Source of the DNA: Istiophorus platypterus
Taxonomy: Eukaryota; Chordata; Actinopteri; Istiophoriformes; Istiophoridae
Direction: 5' to 3'
DNA: 64,000 nt
Assembly: GCA_016859345.1 (NCBI GenBank)
Contig: CM029128.1
Span: forward strand, 19,614,104 to 19,678,103
In this document: one piece after another, positions 34,401 through 48,153 of the stretch
Layout of the letters: each line of letters opens with the position of its first letter
How positions within the stretch are numbered: the stretch's first letter is position 1
Program-made: the position numbers and the translations under genes
Notes under the pieces: model-generated
What the model saw: only the letters and a program-made list of their open reading frames with translations
The model's database searches: none
What the model was told of the DNA's origin: nothing

Positions 34401-37264
34401 TGTGTTTCACACATCTGGACAGGATGTGGTGATTTTTATAATCGCCTCTTTGTTGTGCCTCCTAATGCAAGTGCATTAGCTCTCATCTAGCTGTTGACCT
34501 GTTTTCATAATAATATATTCAAAGAAGAGTTTTATCCATTATGCAATGGCAGATTCATTTTCACTTCACAAGATGACTTTCTTGGAAATAGTCAAATTAA
34601 CAAGTGTGATTTTGGTCAGTTTTGCAAATAATATTAACTGTTGATAGGCCAACTAATAACCAGAAATAAAGATCATTCATTTGTTATATCCTGCCTAAAG
34701 TGTTGTGTGGGTGTGCATAACCAAGTGTCCCAGAAAGAGTCATCTACAGTGTTGCATGTGCATTGTGAAAATTCTCTATAACAGAGTTCCTCATTCCCAT
34801 TTGAAAAGATTTCCGTTAAGCTGAATTTGTGTTAAGTACTTCCTACTGTATGAGCTGAATATAAGTGTTGTCACTGGTGGCAGTTTGAGGTGTTTCTATT
34901 AATCTGTCCAACCCCTGAGGTTGTAGTCACAGTAAAGGATGTAAAAGATTTTTATTACCACTAGATGTCACTAATCACTGGGGTTTGTTACATACAAGAT
35001 GCAACACAGAGACAGTTTGCAATTTATAGTCTGAAAAGTTGACAGAGTCACCAGGTGATTGAAAAAAGTTACTGTGTTTCAAGTTAAGTCTTTTCAAGCT
35101 AAGTCTTTTAATATATCTTGAGGACGGACAAGTACCTTTCTCAAAACAAAAAAACATGGAGAATCAAAAGAGAAACATGCATTTTTAAACTGAGTACTAA
35201 AGTTGACAGTATAATTATGACAAAACACCTTTTTCTTCTGAATGGAAAGTTATGCTATTATCAAAAGACTGTTAAAATTGTATGAAATGGATCTTTTGAG
35301 GGGGGATATACAGTTTGTCTTTAATGGTCATTAGAATTTATTTTAACATTAAAGTCTGATTCATGCTCCCTTTACATATGAAAATAGATGCATTCGTTTC
35401 AAATGAAGTGATCGTTGCTGCCCTCATACTTTCATATGTCTTTTACATTTGTATGGATGTTAAGCATACATCCACTAAAAGGGCAACTCAGAGTGAAAAG
35501 TTTCCTGGTGACAGTGGAGTCCAATCTCCTTTCAGTTGTCCTTCTTTAAATTTCTTTGTTGTGTCCTCTGCTTGTGTCTCGCCTACACTATTGGCTACAC
35601 TGTGCCCATGATTTCCATTAGTACTGCTCTGTTTTGTCTGTGTACACTAAGCAAAAACGCCCGTGGATGAAATGAACACAAAATGCAGACGGATGGCTCC
35701 GTCTGTATACGTAGACCTATCAAAAATGAAAATAGGTTATTCCGCATAGTGTACAAAGAACATTATCTGTTTACCAGTAAACAGTTTAAGTATTTTTCCC
35801 TGATGTGTTAATAAAGCCATATAATCAAAGCAGCTACAGGTTTCCCCAAAACCTTGCACGTGAATCGAACAGGTCAGACATTAAGCTTCTGTATGTGAGC
35901 CTTTGTCCTCACAGCAGGAAAAGTGCAATGCAACTAATATCTCCAGTGATGTCCCAATAAGACATGACAGTCAGCCAGGATGCACAGTACCAGGGACCTG
36001 GAAATGGTTCACCTGAATGGAATGCAGCCATAATTAATATTATTTATCACAAATGTGCTTTTCCTGCTGTGACATGTCAAAGTCTCTGCCTTTACAGCGC
36101 TCTACTGACTTTCTGACCCACCCAGTTTTTGCCATTTCTGGTTTTGTGTCTTAACTTCCAGTCTCTCTCAGTGGCTATAGTAAATAGATATAGTAAAAAG
36201 TCCTGGCTCTGATTGGCTCACAGTCTGCTGTACATTTCACAGAGTTAGGAACATATGTCCACTCTTATGAGGAGCATTTGTGACCTGACAACAGCACATA
36301 TTTTATGGGTAATATGATTTGGAATAATACTAAGCCTATGCCGTACAAAAACTGGTCTGTCCTGTAACTACGCAGATGAGTCTCCACTGTGACTGAGTGT
36401 TTTTTTTATGAAGAAATATTGTATTGCCTCACTTTTTTTCTCCTGCATTTAGACAACTTGTGTTATAAACTTAAAGTTTTAGAAACAACAAATAAAACAA
36501 ATACCAACACATTTTGGGAAGTCATTATGCTGATCCCAGTGCTGCGTTGGAGAACTGATCTAATTAGTGTGACTGTGTAAATAGTGTCAGACTGCTGTAG
36601 AGGAAAGCTTTTTTTTTCCTTCCAGCAGTAACATTGCACATTTCCACCTCCCGTAGAGACAGAAGTTAAAAGACAAAGTTGGAGCACTTCCTTTGTTTCT
36701 GAAACTTATAAGGTCTGAAAAGTGAGTGTAAGAATTCTTGTGCACATTAGTTTTACTGTGACATCCACTGTAGTTTGTAATAACTGCAGAGGTTGTCTGT
36801 GTTTGGGACACTGTACAGATCTGTAAAAATTTAACATGATCTTTTGTTTCTAGTTGCCATTTGACAAAGATAATATACAATTTTTTTTTACAATTATTCT
36901 ACAAGACATCCTTTGAAGTAATAAACCCCATTTCACACTTCCATTATACCAACTCCTTATTCATATTTTATAATTTTATTATGTATACAATGAAACCTCA
37001 TACCATCAAAAATTCTAAAAAACATGGTGAGGTTTAATCTTCTGATTGGCGGGGCACTGTTCAGTCAACCCTTTCACTAATGTTTTATTACATGTTTTCC
37101 CTAAAATATCTACTCATTGCAAGAAAAGGACCATTAACATATTTATGGTTAAATTCAGGCAAATCAAAGGACTTTGTGAACATTCAGAGAAAATGCTGGT
37201 GTTGGTAAAATCCTCAAAATGACATCAGTGATTTGAAAAACAGGATGGATTGTGTTTATTTTAT

Positions 37265-37440
37265 TTTTTTTAATGCCTTAATACTCAAGGTAATGACTTT
37301 CCGAAACCAAAGTAATAGCCTTAACCTGGCCAACCACACACAGGATGCAGGATGCGAACCCTGGTCTACAAAGTCCTGGGATTTATTTTCAGACCACCTA
37401 CCCTAACCCACCTTGCTACAATTGCTGTTTTACAAGAAAA
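37265..37440 (-). mobile_element. Possible tRNA-derived SINE
   Basis: On the minus strand, AGACCAGGGTTCGCATCCTG looks like a tRNA B box (GGTTCGCATCC), preceded by GGTGGTCTGAAAATAAATCC and followed by GTGTGTGGTTGGCCAGGTTA and GGTTTCGGAAAGTCATTACC, similar to a fish repeat I know. The A box is not clear. Tentative. Confidence 0.4.
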
Positions 37441-38729
37441 TTTCATTTCCTGAGCTAAAAAAGTTGATAATGAATATTATCCAGGCAAAATTATGATTTT
37501 TCCAGTTCCCACTTAATCAAATCAGCTTGATGATTTTCTATCAATGTCATAATCATCTTCTGGAATCTGATGCAAACCTGTCTGCCAAAACCATGACTGA
37601 ATGGGCTATGAGTCATTATTTTCCAATCAGACTATTATTGTGGTATTACTAACAGGAAGACAAATTAGTGTACTACTCAAGTAAATCTAATTCCTTCTCT
37701 GTAGCAGCACAACACTGCATTTCTCTTTACAGCCTATTTGGTATGGATTATTACTGATAAATCAAACCTTTAAAAAAAAAATTCTCACAATGCTTATTAA
37801 AGCTATCTTAGACATTCTCAAAGTCAATTTAAAGCATAAGACATGTAAATGTCTGTATAGAAAATAATCTCACCCAAGATTAACAGTTTATTCCAGCTAC
37901 TATATAGTTAAATGTTACTTTTCAATTTAAAAGTATGCTCCAAATGATTTATTTTTAAAAAGTGTAATTATTTTATCAAAGACATTTTAAAGTTTTAACA
38001 TGCACCATTATTCATTAACGAACAGCTACACCTGAAAAAAGGTAAGAACCACTGTCCATAGACTATTACTGTGAGATGTTGGGGGAATTGACACTGCTAG
38101 AAAGGATCTAAGGTTCAACTTCTCTTCCAAGTCCAAATTCTCAGTAGCAACAGCCTCCTCATTTTATTTATATACCCTTGAAAATTGAGCAAGATGTCCT
38201 AAAATAGAGTAAAATAAAGGCTTTATCAATAAAAACAAGTAGAGGAAGCAGTCTTATCATAATTTGTTACAAGGAAAGAGTGTCGAATGCATCTTTTATG
38301 ATTAACTCCTACGACGATGATTCATTTCCGTGATAATTGCCGTAGATGACCATGCCTGAGGAATGACTGGTGCGGGATGATGATAATATTTTACCAGAGT
38401 GGAAATATTTCCATGGATTAGCTCTGGATTAAGTTTAAATGATGTGGCTGAAAAAATTCCCCCACCTATTTCCAGCTTACTCAGAAAATTTATCCAATAT
38501 GTGCAAAGACTTTCACATGCCACAGTACAGTTAGTCGTAAATGTACTGGTGTCCTATATTATATTAGTGCCATAATAATACAAGAGGCATTTTCATGATA
38601 TTATGTGTTTATATGCATATTATGTTACACCACTCAGCCATAACGTTAAAAAGAGTAACTTGCTTTGATGTTTTGGTTGATCAGTGTATGATATGTTTGT
38701 AGCACACAAAAATACGTATCTGTTACCAG

Positions 38730-38945
38730 CCGGAAGTCTGTGGATCACCCAAGTGATTGGAGATTAGGATTCATCCTTTGGGAATATCTACAAAATTTAG
38801 TGCCAATATCTTTTACATGTGGAACTAGATGAAAAGTTGGTTGATCTGCAAAGTGTTAGGTGTCATCCATCCAATAGTTGTTAAGAGAGTTCATTTAAAA
38901 CCCAAAATGTTAATGTGGCTAAGTAAATGTCGATGATATTTTCTC
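38730..38945 (+). repeat. Dispersed repeat family copy
   Basis: Carries AGGATTCATCCTTTGGGAAT, TCTACAAAATTTAGTGCCAA, CATCCATCCAATAGTTGTTA and AAAACCCAAAATGTTAATGT, in the same order as the 17 kb copy. Confidence 0.65.
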
Positions 38946-40066
38946 CAGACGCCAACATGAGGGGATCCTGAGGAAGTGGTAGGATTTACCTGACGAGAGA
39001 GAAGGAGTGGAGAAAAGTTTCAGGGTGAAGAAATAACACAGTGGTGTCATACGCATACACGCACACAAACACCTGACTGATCAAAGTGTGACGCCTCTCT
39101 AACTCTACTGTAAGATTCCACTGACGGCTGAACCCTCTTGGAGTCGGTCTGCATTTTTCCATCATATCATTCAGACATTCATCCCAATTGGTTGTTTCTC
39201 AATCAGCCCCTGTCACCACTCCTCATTTTAGTTCAACCTTTGATGCGACAAATGAGAAGTGCCAAACCCCACTGACCAAAAACTGAATGCTGATACAAGA
39301 CAATCCAGCAAAAACATCCAATATCATCCAATATTAGCTAAAAAAAAGAAAAAAAGTCTTCCTTTCTACAATATCTGCGTAGGGGAACAAGGTATGTTTT
39401 TCTTTTTTATTTAAGGTTTGTGATCACAGTTAAAAAAATAAAAAAACAAAAACAAAACACAACCACTAGCCTGTTACTTCATACAAGACGAGTTACATGT
39501 CCATCCACCATCCCTACCTCCAAAGCTTACGCACTAGCGAATGTAAATCCCGAGGCCTGAAACTGTCCAATATGACCATAATTTCTCGGATACTTTTTTT
39601 TTTTCTTGTAAAATCTCATCACACAAAAGGAGAAACACTTAGATTTTGACTATGACTTTCTAAACTATGTCCAATCAAATCAATTTGCCACAGGTGGACT
39701 CAATCATCTCATCGATACTTAAAGTCTTTATGATCAATTAAGTAATCTGTAGGGCCATGCAAAGCAGATACTTTCCTGTATAACTGTAAAATATGTCATT
39801 GCAGTGTACTTCAGGTGTTCCTTGTATTTTGTCCATTCCGCACACACCCTGTTCGAGGTTTTAAAATATAACAGTAAAATATGTATATATTCACCGAAGA
39901 AAAATAAAAACATAACTAATGAAACAAAACAAAACAAAAACAGTTTTGGTTCTGATTCATGATCAATTGAGCCCCTCCCTCCCACCTCAGCCTCAGGCAA
40001 ACAGTGTTACTCAGTCCTCGGCCCCCATCCTTTGCCCAGCCCAGGCCAGCCTCTCCGCCCCGGCAG

Positions 40067-40215
40067 CATATATGAACCGGTCCTGTGTTGGGGTAAGACG
40101 TCTTCCCGCACTGATATCACGACTAAGCACAGCTGCACAGAATCTCATTATCTTATACCATTTTTAAAAGAAATTAGAAAGAACTAGAGGATAGATCTCC
40201 TGCTAAGGCAAACTG
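40067..40215 (+). promoter_or_regulatory. scpp1: scpp1 core promoter and non-coding exon 1
   Basis: A TATA-like box CATATATGAA (40067-40076) sits in a short G+C-richer block. Transcription would start near 40100. The presumed exon 1 has no ATG that continues into the protein and ends at 40215 before GTAAGT. A non-coding first exon of about 100 bases is the standard plan of SCPP genes, and spp1 in this window has one too. A 10-bp palindrome AAGACGTCTT (40095-40104) lies at the expected start site. Confidence 0.6.
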
Positions 40216-40495
40216 GTAAGTTTTACAATTTATTATTTTTTTAAATCTTATTTTGATTTATTTTTGTTTTCATTTATATCATATGACATTTTTTATGATT
40301 ATGTGAACATTTATCTCTTTTGAAAATAGGAAGTATTTTATACCAGTTACACTATTTGCTGAACAGTTCCCTGCCTTCCTGTACTGCCCAGCAGTACAGT
40401 ACAGTACAGTATGCCCAGCCTCTGTCAGTGTCTTGTTTCTGGTTGTTTGTGCGTAACTGAGTTTTCTCTTCCCTCCTTTGCAGACAAGAAGAGAG

Positions 40496-41677
40496 ATGAA
40501 GCTTCTGACAACCATCCTCATCATCATTCTTCTTACAAAAACCACGGCTAAGCCAGTAAGCTGATGACAACCCTGCACATTAATCTTCCCTCTCTGACTC
40601 CTCTTTGCTCTTCTCACGCCGTTGTAACTTGCCATCCCACTTAAACAGATTTTAATGTGCAGTATTTGTGTGAGCAGACAATTAAAATAGTTTTGCCGTC
40701 CCGTTAGTTGCAACAACCAACCGGCGGTTATCCAGCTTGGCATGGACACAGTAGATGTTAGAACAAGCAACGTAGGCCCAACAAGCCTCCAAGTGGAATA
40801 AAAACTTAACAGCATTTACGTTCTACAAAATGCTGGATGATGTTGTTGGACAGATGTGAAATTGCCTAAATTGCTGACACACCGAGACACGGTACATTAA
40901 TCCGAGACATGCATGTTAAAAAAAGAGGAGAAAAATGTCTCGGATTAATGTTTGCAAGGTGGGGCCATGATATGCTTCAGTCAGTGTACAGCCCCCTCCA
41001 CCTCCCTGACCTCTACATCCATACTTTCGGTTTTGCTGCATAAAGCATATACTCCCTCCTGCATTGGGACTGAAGATCGAAAACACTGAATGTCATTTGT
41101 GTGCTGCAGAATCATCCAATATACATTTAATTGCTAGGACTTGGAAATTAGACAAGGAATTGTGGCCTCTCTTTATATTTAACAGTACCAGAGTATAAAG
41201 ACTCATTTGATATTTCCTCCCCAGACTCGCTGGTTCAGGCATCGTGATGCTGACAGTCACAGAAAACCGGGATTGATGGATGCTAGGAACAGGTTCTGGT
41301 GGTTTATTAAATCTTCCGGCCAGAAAGATTGTTTCTCGGACTCAAGTGAGTCTTCAGAAAGTCAATCTTCTGAGGATTCATCAGAGGAAGTTCCAGTACC
41401 TGATCCGACCACGGCACCTGTGACAACTGCTGCCATGACAGCTGCTCCCTTGACCACTGCTGCCATGACCACTGCTGCCACGACCACTGCTGCCATGACA
41501 ACTAACACTATGGAGGACAGAAATGCTTCCACCCCTGAATCAGGCACAAGGAGCACAGACAGGCCGACTGTGACAGAGACCACGCCCATTGCTACAACAT
41601 CTCAAGATGTGACCCGCTGTGTTACCAGGGAGATTCCTACAGCACCTCCTGTCACAGAAAGCAGGGGAGACAACTAA
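40496..41677 (+). CDS. scpp1: SCPP1-like secretory calcium-binding phosphoprotein, 170 aa
   Basis: Coding exons: 40496-40555 (exon 2 begins at 40484 after CAG) and 41225-41677; intron phase 0. Residues 1-18 are a signal peptide (MKLLTTILIIILLTKTTA). Residues 22-49 are basic and aromatic (RWFRHRD, then RNRFWWFIK). Residues 58-75 are an acidic Ser cluster, SDSSESSESQSSEDSSEE, rich in S-x-E sites for the secretory kinase FAM20C. The rest is Thr/Ala/Pro-rich with TTAAMT-type repeats, one N-glycosylation site (NAS) and two Cys in all. Family features: signal-peptide exon, phase-0 intron, phospho-Ser cluster, and a position beside spp1. The symbol rests on that synteny and on composition, not on a clear alignment; another acidic SCPP is possible. 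The large last exon may hide small extra introns. Expected role: secreted matrix protein of bone, scale or tooth. Confidence 0.7.
40895..40950. repeat. Perfect 16-bp inverted repeat in the scpp1 intron
   Basis: CATTAATCCGAGACAT at 40895-40910 and its exact reverse complement ATGTCTCGGATTAATG at 40935-40950, with a 24-base A-rich spacer. It lies between the signal-peptide exon and the last exon. It could form a stable hairpin in DNA or RNA. Confidence 0.9.
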
Positions 41678-44600
41678 GCAGCTGCCCTTCCTCCCGACCA
41701 ACCGCAAACCACAACGAAACACATTCCTATTAAGGCTCTAGCTGTAATGGTTTACCCTCATTGATTTGAATTGGGACTGGCTTCATCAATATGAGAAATA
41801 GTGAGGCTGGTTTGATATTAGAGGGTCAACTAACTCATTCGCTAACTAATGAAGATGAGTTGTAGCAAAGGGACTTAAAACGTACTTCATTTTATGTTCT
41901 TAACGAGAGGTCAGAGCAAAGTGATGTGAATATGAGTTAAAAATCGTACTTTTCCTCCGAGTAAAAACTGCAAATGAATTCCGGTAATCAGATGAGAAAT
42001 CACAGAAAAAAAGAGGTTTTTCTTCACAGAAATCCAGTGACAGTTGTCACTACATCCATGGATACAATGCAAACAGGAAACCATATATTAATTAACAAAC
42101 AGGAACTGTTTATATGGTTGGAAAAAAAGGAAAACTGACTTGAACGAGTCTAATAGCTGCTGTAGCTGCCATTAAAACAGTGAGCTGTTTTTTCTGGTCT
42201 CATATTGGGTCTCAAATAGGCTTATAGGGTATTTATTGGTGTTTCCATGTTTCACTCAATCAGATAAGGCTCCATTTTCACATGAATTGTGAAATTTCAC
42301 ACTTATCCGATCCAAAGACGAAGGAAAAAAACAATTCATCTCATGGAAGAAACTCACTCAGGACTATAAGGATTTCAATTACAGGAGTACCAATGACGGA
42401 ACAGTACGTAATTTTAGTTTTAAATTATAACCCACATATGCACAGGATTAAAATGATTTCACTTCTCATTGTAATTAGGGATATTTAAGGTGAACTCACA
42501 GCTGAATCACAAGTTCTGAGCTTTAACATCTGATGTCACAACTAGTTACTGTGGAAATTTAAATTTCAGTTACCAACATGTTTGCTTTAATGTAGAATGT
42601 TAATAGATACAGCGTTTTTTTCTATAAACATTGTTTTTTGTTTTTTTTTGTTTGCTTGTTTAACCAATCAAATGTTTATTCTGCAGAAGCCTCATTTATA
42701 CTAAACCACTTTAATATGTTTATATATAGCTCTGCAAAAACAGATCTGTTGCTCAGTCATGTTTGCATTAACTGGTCAGTAAAGTGCAGGTAGGATGTTT
42801 GGTGGATTTCTTCCATTGTGTAAAAAAATCAAAGTTAATTTAGAAGATATACAGAGATTTTGGTCTGAAATAAAGTTTTCATTTTTATTTCTTTAGTGAT
42901 TTATAATGATTTCAAAGTGTAGCACATGTGGTACAGGTTTTTTTTAAAACAAACAAAGATCTCAAACATCTTATTGACCAGACCAGAATAAAAAGTCTAA
43001 GATCTGAAAGCTTATAATCCTACAGGCTCTAGGATCTAATGTTCTGTTGTTTTACAGAGAGACAAATATTTCACCGACATTTTCCTAAGAGAAGAGATGA
43101 AGTACCCAGAGTGTGTATCCCACAGCAGTTAGTTTATAGACTGCGGAGGGTGTGTCCTGTTTGTTTTGTTGGCTCTTGTCTGTTGTCAGTACACGCTGAA
43201 TTAAGACTTAGTTATTGCTCCAGTGGTTTTGTTTAATTATATGTTGTGAATTTATCTTTTGCCAAGTTAAATATAACTCAGAGGGCTCAAGACAATACCT
43301 CAGTGTTGTTTTTTTCTGTTTCAGCTTTTGTTGACCAGGAGTGTTCAACAAAAGTACGTGATTGTATATGTTGCAAATAACAATTCTGATTATTCTTATA
43401 GAGAAAAATAAAGTCTCTAAATTAAAGAAAAGTTGTCATATTTATGAAATCATTTACCTCTGTAAGTGGATCAGATTAAAGTGACCCTTGGCACTGTAGG
43501 TCAGGAAACTGGACTAAACTAGTGAACTGCATATAAAGTAACTACTACAGTAACTACTGTGGGATGAGCACTTTTACTTTTGATACCATATTTATATTTT
43601 ATTAATAATACTTCTGTACTTTTACTTAAATAGGATTTTTAATGAAGAGGTGGTTTAGTTTAAGTTAAGTTTAATTCTTCAGTTTCAAAATAAGTTTTTT
43701 TTACTCAGAATTGAACACTCAAACCTATATATAATATTTAAAGGTACTTTTAAGATGAAAGGTATTTTCACAGAAAAATAATTAAATGAATACAAAAAAT
43801 ATTTTCTGACCGTGCTCTAGTCGTATGTAGCCATGCGGGTAATTTTTATACGCTCAGGTTTCATAATATCTGTCTCTGACATTCATGCTGCTACTCCAAT
43901 ATACTGGAGGTGAATGGAATTAAATTTGTGGTGTTTATAACACTGACAAATGAAATATAAATGGTTCAACAGTAACACATCTCTCTGGAAACAGTGCCGT
44001 CATTACTATGGATAAGCTGTAGGCCTCAGAGTCAACAGTTTTTATTCCTTCTTCTCAAAAGAAATAGTCCCCTATGAAAAATGACGGAGAGACAAGTAAC
44101 TCAAAGCCTGGACACAAAACGCCAAAAGTCTCCGCCTGGCTTGAGGCAGGTGAGGAATGTGAGCAGGCAAATCAAGTGAGAGAGAAGTAATGAATAAATA
44201 AGGCAGAATACTGTTTGCAATTCTGTTGACATTCTGTTCTGGAAATGATTTCTAACTGTTTGGAGGAAAAAAACAAGCTCAAATCACAGCCTCAAAACTG
44301 AAGCCTCGGTCTTACCTTGCAAATAGTAAATCAATCACTCAGCCCCATCTAGAGGCGAAGGTTCTTAATTACAGCATATGGAAATCAGCTTTAGATGTAA
44401 GGCATATTTCGAGGGTGTCCCTACACACCACAAGATCATTACACACTGTATCAAGTAAAGTATCTAAGCAAAAATTTCCACAGTTTTTTAATATTTTCAT
44501 TCTGGAGTCGTTTTTCATGAATCGGGCCCCTTAGTTTCAGTGAAGGAAAAACATAAGGCTACAAAGACTACTTTAAAAAAGTTATAGCATAGGTAAACAG

Positions 44601-47600
44601 GCGTTTATAATTATATATATATACACCTGTTTACATGCGAATAGAATAAGTGCCATGAATTCTCCAAAAAATAGGTGTACTTCAAAATAGGAGCCAACCA
44701 CAGTTTCAGTAAGCAGCTGACTTTAATCATGCACTATTTACCCCTGAGGGCAGCACCACACTGGAGAAACTGCGGTGGGTCCACTAAAATCCTAAATGTT
44801 GTTTTTCTTTTTTTTTCCTGACGAGCTGAATGACAGTTCTTCAAGTCTCAACTCGCACTGAAGAATTACACAGCTCTCACTATGACTCATGGATAAATAT
44901 AGTTATCACAATTAGTCTTTTATTTTGTTATTGTTACATTAGGCTTCTACACAATAGCTAAAGCTCAGATATATTTACAGTGCTGGATGAGATGTCAGTG
45001 GCCCTCCCTGAAGGAGAGGGATGATGCAAAGGTGAGGAGGAGGGCAGGAGGAATTAATGCCAACCCCTGCCAGATTAGGATGCTGTTCAACAACCAAAAA
45101 CCTGTTCATAATACTATACCTAAAATTCAAGATCTAATGATAGGAAGCTGTCTAAGGCTTTAGCCGGCAGGAGTTCTGTAGTACAATCTAAGATCTAAGA
45201 GTACAGTCTGATTCAAGCATTGAGAAAAGTTTTCACCTTCTCTGTTGCCTGTGAACTATGGAGTGATTTGCTGCTGCAGTTTAGCGAGGTTACACAGCTT
45301 TTAGTTCCTGTTAGTGTTAAGAATTGTTTTGCTTTTTGATTCAAATGGATTTGTTGTCTCCAGTTAATTATTTTTCTGCTATTTCATTGTAAAACATTAC
45401 AAACTGGAAGAGACATATCTATTGACTGTAAAAGTACACACAAAGCATCAACACAATTATCACAGTAAGGTAAGTAAGAACACTTTTTGAGTTATGAGCA
45501 ATATATACGAAATGTAGCCTGCAGCTTAATATGTTAGCAGGCTAATTATGTATATTATTTTTTATTATATAATTCCATACCAGCATATCGTGTTAGTGTG
45601 CCATGCACTCATTCCTGAAAGGTGAACAATATCTAATACTGAGAAACTCTAAATACTCATTAATTTAAAGGTCTACACCCAATAAATACCGAGGGAAAAT
45701 AACAGTCACACATCCCAGAGTTCGACTTGACTTGACAGGTTCAACTGTGCCAATCTTCTACAGTCTGGGGTTTGCCGTTCCACTCATCTGAAGAAAATCA
45801 AATGAAAAAAAGGGGGAGGAGAAGTCAGGACATCGATTCACAAAGTGTAGGTGATGTGACAAATAGAATTATTAAATCAGTTTAATCCAATTTAATAACA
45901 ACGATGACAATTTTGAATAACAGGGAGTCTTGGTGTGCCATAGTTAGGACATAACTCAACAGTTATGTGGCCTTAATGATGTCTTCTGCAGTGTCTGTCT
46001 TTATGTCTCTTGAGGGATAATAAATCAAACCATGTTCTGCCTGTGCAGGACTGAACATAAATCTCTGCCATTACTGTGATATTGTTTTTTCTCAGCAGAA
46101 TTAGCTTGATAACCGTTGCAAATTTTAGAAGCGTCCTCAAATAATATAATACTGTTTATTAGTAGTTATTAACAGCCAGGTCTACTGTACATCACGTTCA
46201 AAAGCCTACTATTCAGGTTTGTTTATAGCACACACTCTTCTTTCTTACAGTCCTGCATGTGTTGAAACCAAATGTGATGTAAAATAAAACAAGATGGCTG
46301 TTTTTATTGATGGGCTGTATTTTCTTGTCAGTTGATTAACACATACCTAGATAAGTGTTTCAGAAACTGTGACAGGAACATCAGTCATCAGAAAAACATT
46401 TTTACCCTGTCTCATTTTTCCACCCCAGGGGGCTTCAGTGCTGCAGTTTGGCAGAACTGACAATATGAACCCTGTAATTAATCTGAGCTCCCCCTCAGCG
46501 GAGGGGAGGGAGGACGTCAACAGACGAGGAGATAAGTCTAGACGAAAATGAGGCACTTCGATATGAGACTTCTGTAGAAACCCCCTCTCTCACAGTCAAT
46601 CCATCTAACATTTCTAGAGGACACCAGCAAATTTTCATTGCGTTGACAAATTTATTCATACGCATAGTGCAGGTTACGGCAAAGTTTGGCCAAACATCAT
46701 TTTTTTTTACCAAAAACAAATATTATTTTCAATATAAAAATTACATTCATTAACCAATTAGACTGAGTGTGCTGATGAGTGTGTCCTAACCTGCTTGATT
46801 ATATCACAACTCTTCAGCAGAATCACTCTATCCCTGTTCTACACACATATTTTTGCAACATTCTGAAGTAATTGTGAAGTGAAATATGTGAAGTAGAGCT
46901 TTTATCAGTTCTTTTAGCAGCTGCTTTCTGGTTTATAATTGGTTTATGATTGATTGTGTGTGTGGTGGTGGACTGTTCAACAAAATTTAGTGCAGTCATT
47001 TACTTATTTACTTATTTTCTATGATGAATGGGGTTGATAACTTACAGCAGCACTAGGCCAAGATTGCTTGTATGCAATGCTTGAATTTGCCCAATCCTGG
47101 ATGACTTGTATATCTGTACAGCTGAATAATGTTATTTAATCATTCAGTACCACCACTCTCTAATGATGTGAAAACAAGTGGTGTATTTACTATAAACGTC
47201 AGGAAAAATAGGTAGTATCCTGCTTAAATAACCAAATTGCAGGCAAAATGGTCAACTGTGAGAGATACTACACATGTTCATTTAGAAGGACAGCATATGA
47301 GTCATCATAGTATTTTGTATGTCCAATTGTTACACTTTTATTCCAAATTTCTACTATTTACTGACACAGGTATTCAGGAGGACCCAGATTTAATTTCATG
47401 ATTTTCTCCTGCTTTGCTTATTCAGCCATAACTGTCTCTATATTCTCAGCTTGTCATCTCAGTAGCCCTCCTATCTTCACATCTAAAACAATGGGACTCA
47501 AACGTCATCTCTTTTCTATGAAAAAGAACTTTATTAATATTTTAGAAATGGTACAATATGATACATTACAGTAAACAACATGAGACGAACAACATGTAGT

Positions 47601-48153
47601 GTAGGTAGAAACTGTGCAAATGACCTGGACTGTGTTGTAAGTATGTGTGTACTGCATCTATATCTGATTGAACCCTGTACTCGATGGTGAGTTTTCTCTT
47701 TGTTCACATCCTTTTAGCTACACCAGCAGATTTGATACAATGATCAACTAAACTAAGCCAGACAGGCAGCACATGTATTCCTTAATGTCAATTTTAAATC
47801 TTTCATGCTTAAAATGATTACAGTTATTTAAAGAAAAAACTGTGCACTTTCTGTCTTATTTCATAAGCAAAAAACTGTAGGTTTGCATATTTTAAGTTAT
47901 TTCTTAATGATTAAATGCAGTTTTGTGCTAGTGTAGATAACAAAACTCAACTTTGTCTCTTTGTTCTTTTCCAGCTTTGACCTTTTTACCCTGCAGCAAC
48001 AGAGGGGAGAGGAGTTGGGACACAGGTCATGAGGTCAGTCAACCTCTTGTTGCAGGTAGCAGTCGTCAGTTTAAAACAGCTACTTTTTCCCCTGCAGGGT
48101 CAAACGTGAGGTTTACCAAGACGACTGGACCACAGAATGTAAAGAGTGAGTGG
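41678..48153. other. Tail-to-tail spacer between scpp1 and spp1
   Basis: About 6.5 kb with no exon I can support. AATAAA signals on the plus strand at 42869-42874 and 43407-43412 could end the scpp1 transcript. At 44593-44634 there is a 12-bp imperfect inverted repeat (GTAAACAGGCGT / ACACCTGTTTAC) around an AT-rich loop. The rest is plain AT-rich spacer. Confidence 0.5.

Larger units (their letters stand above)
30063..40060. other. 10-kb intergenic spacer between parm1 and scpp1
   Basis: No exon could be supported. It contains the GT array at 31425-31496, a short CA run at 32586-32606, an A-rich imperfect AAT/AAC run at 34022-34105, a SINE-like piece at 37300-37440 and a dispersed repeat at 38730-38945. 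Open frames in it are short and have no recognisable domain. Confidence 0.5.

Noticed and set aside
40279..40815. 178-residue frame on the minus strand across the scpp1 signal-peptide exon
   Set aside because: No domain, no splice or promoter context, and it lies antisense to a well-supported exon and its introns.
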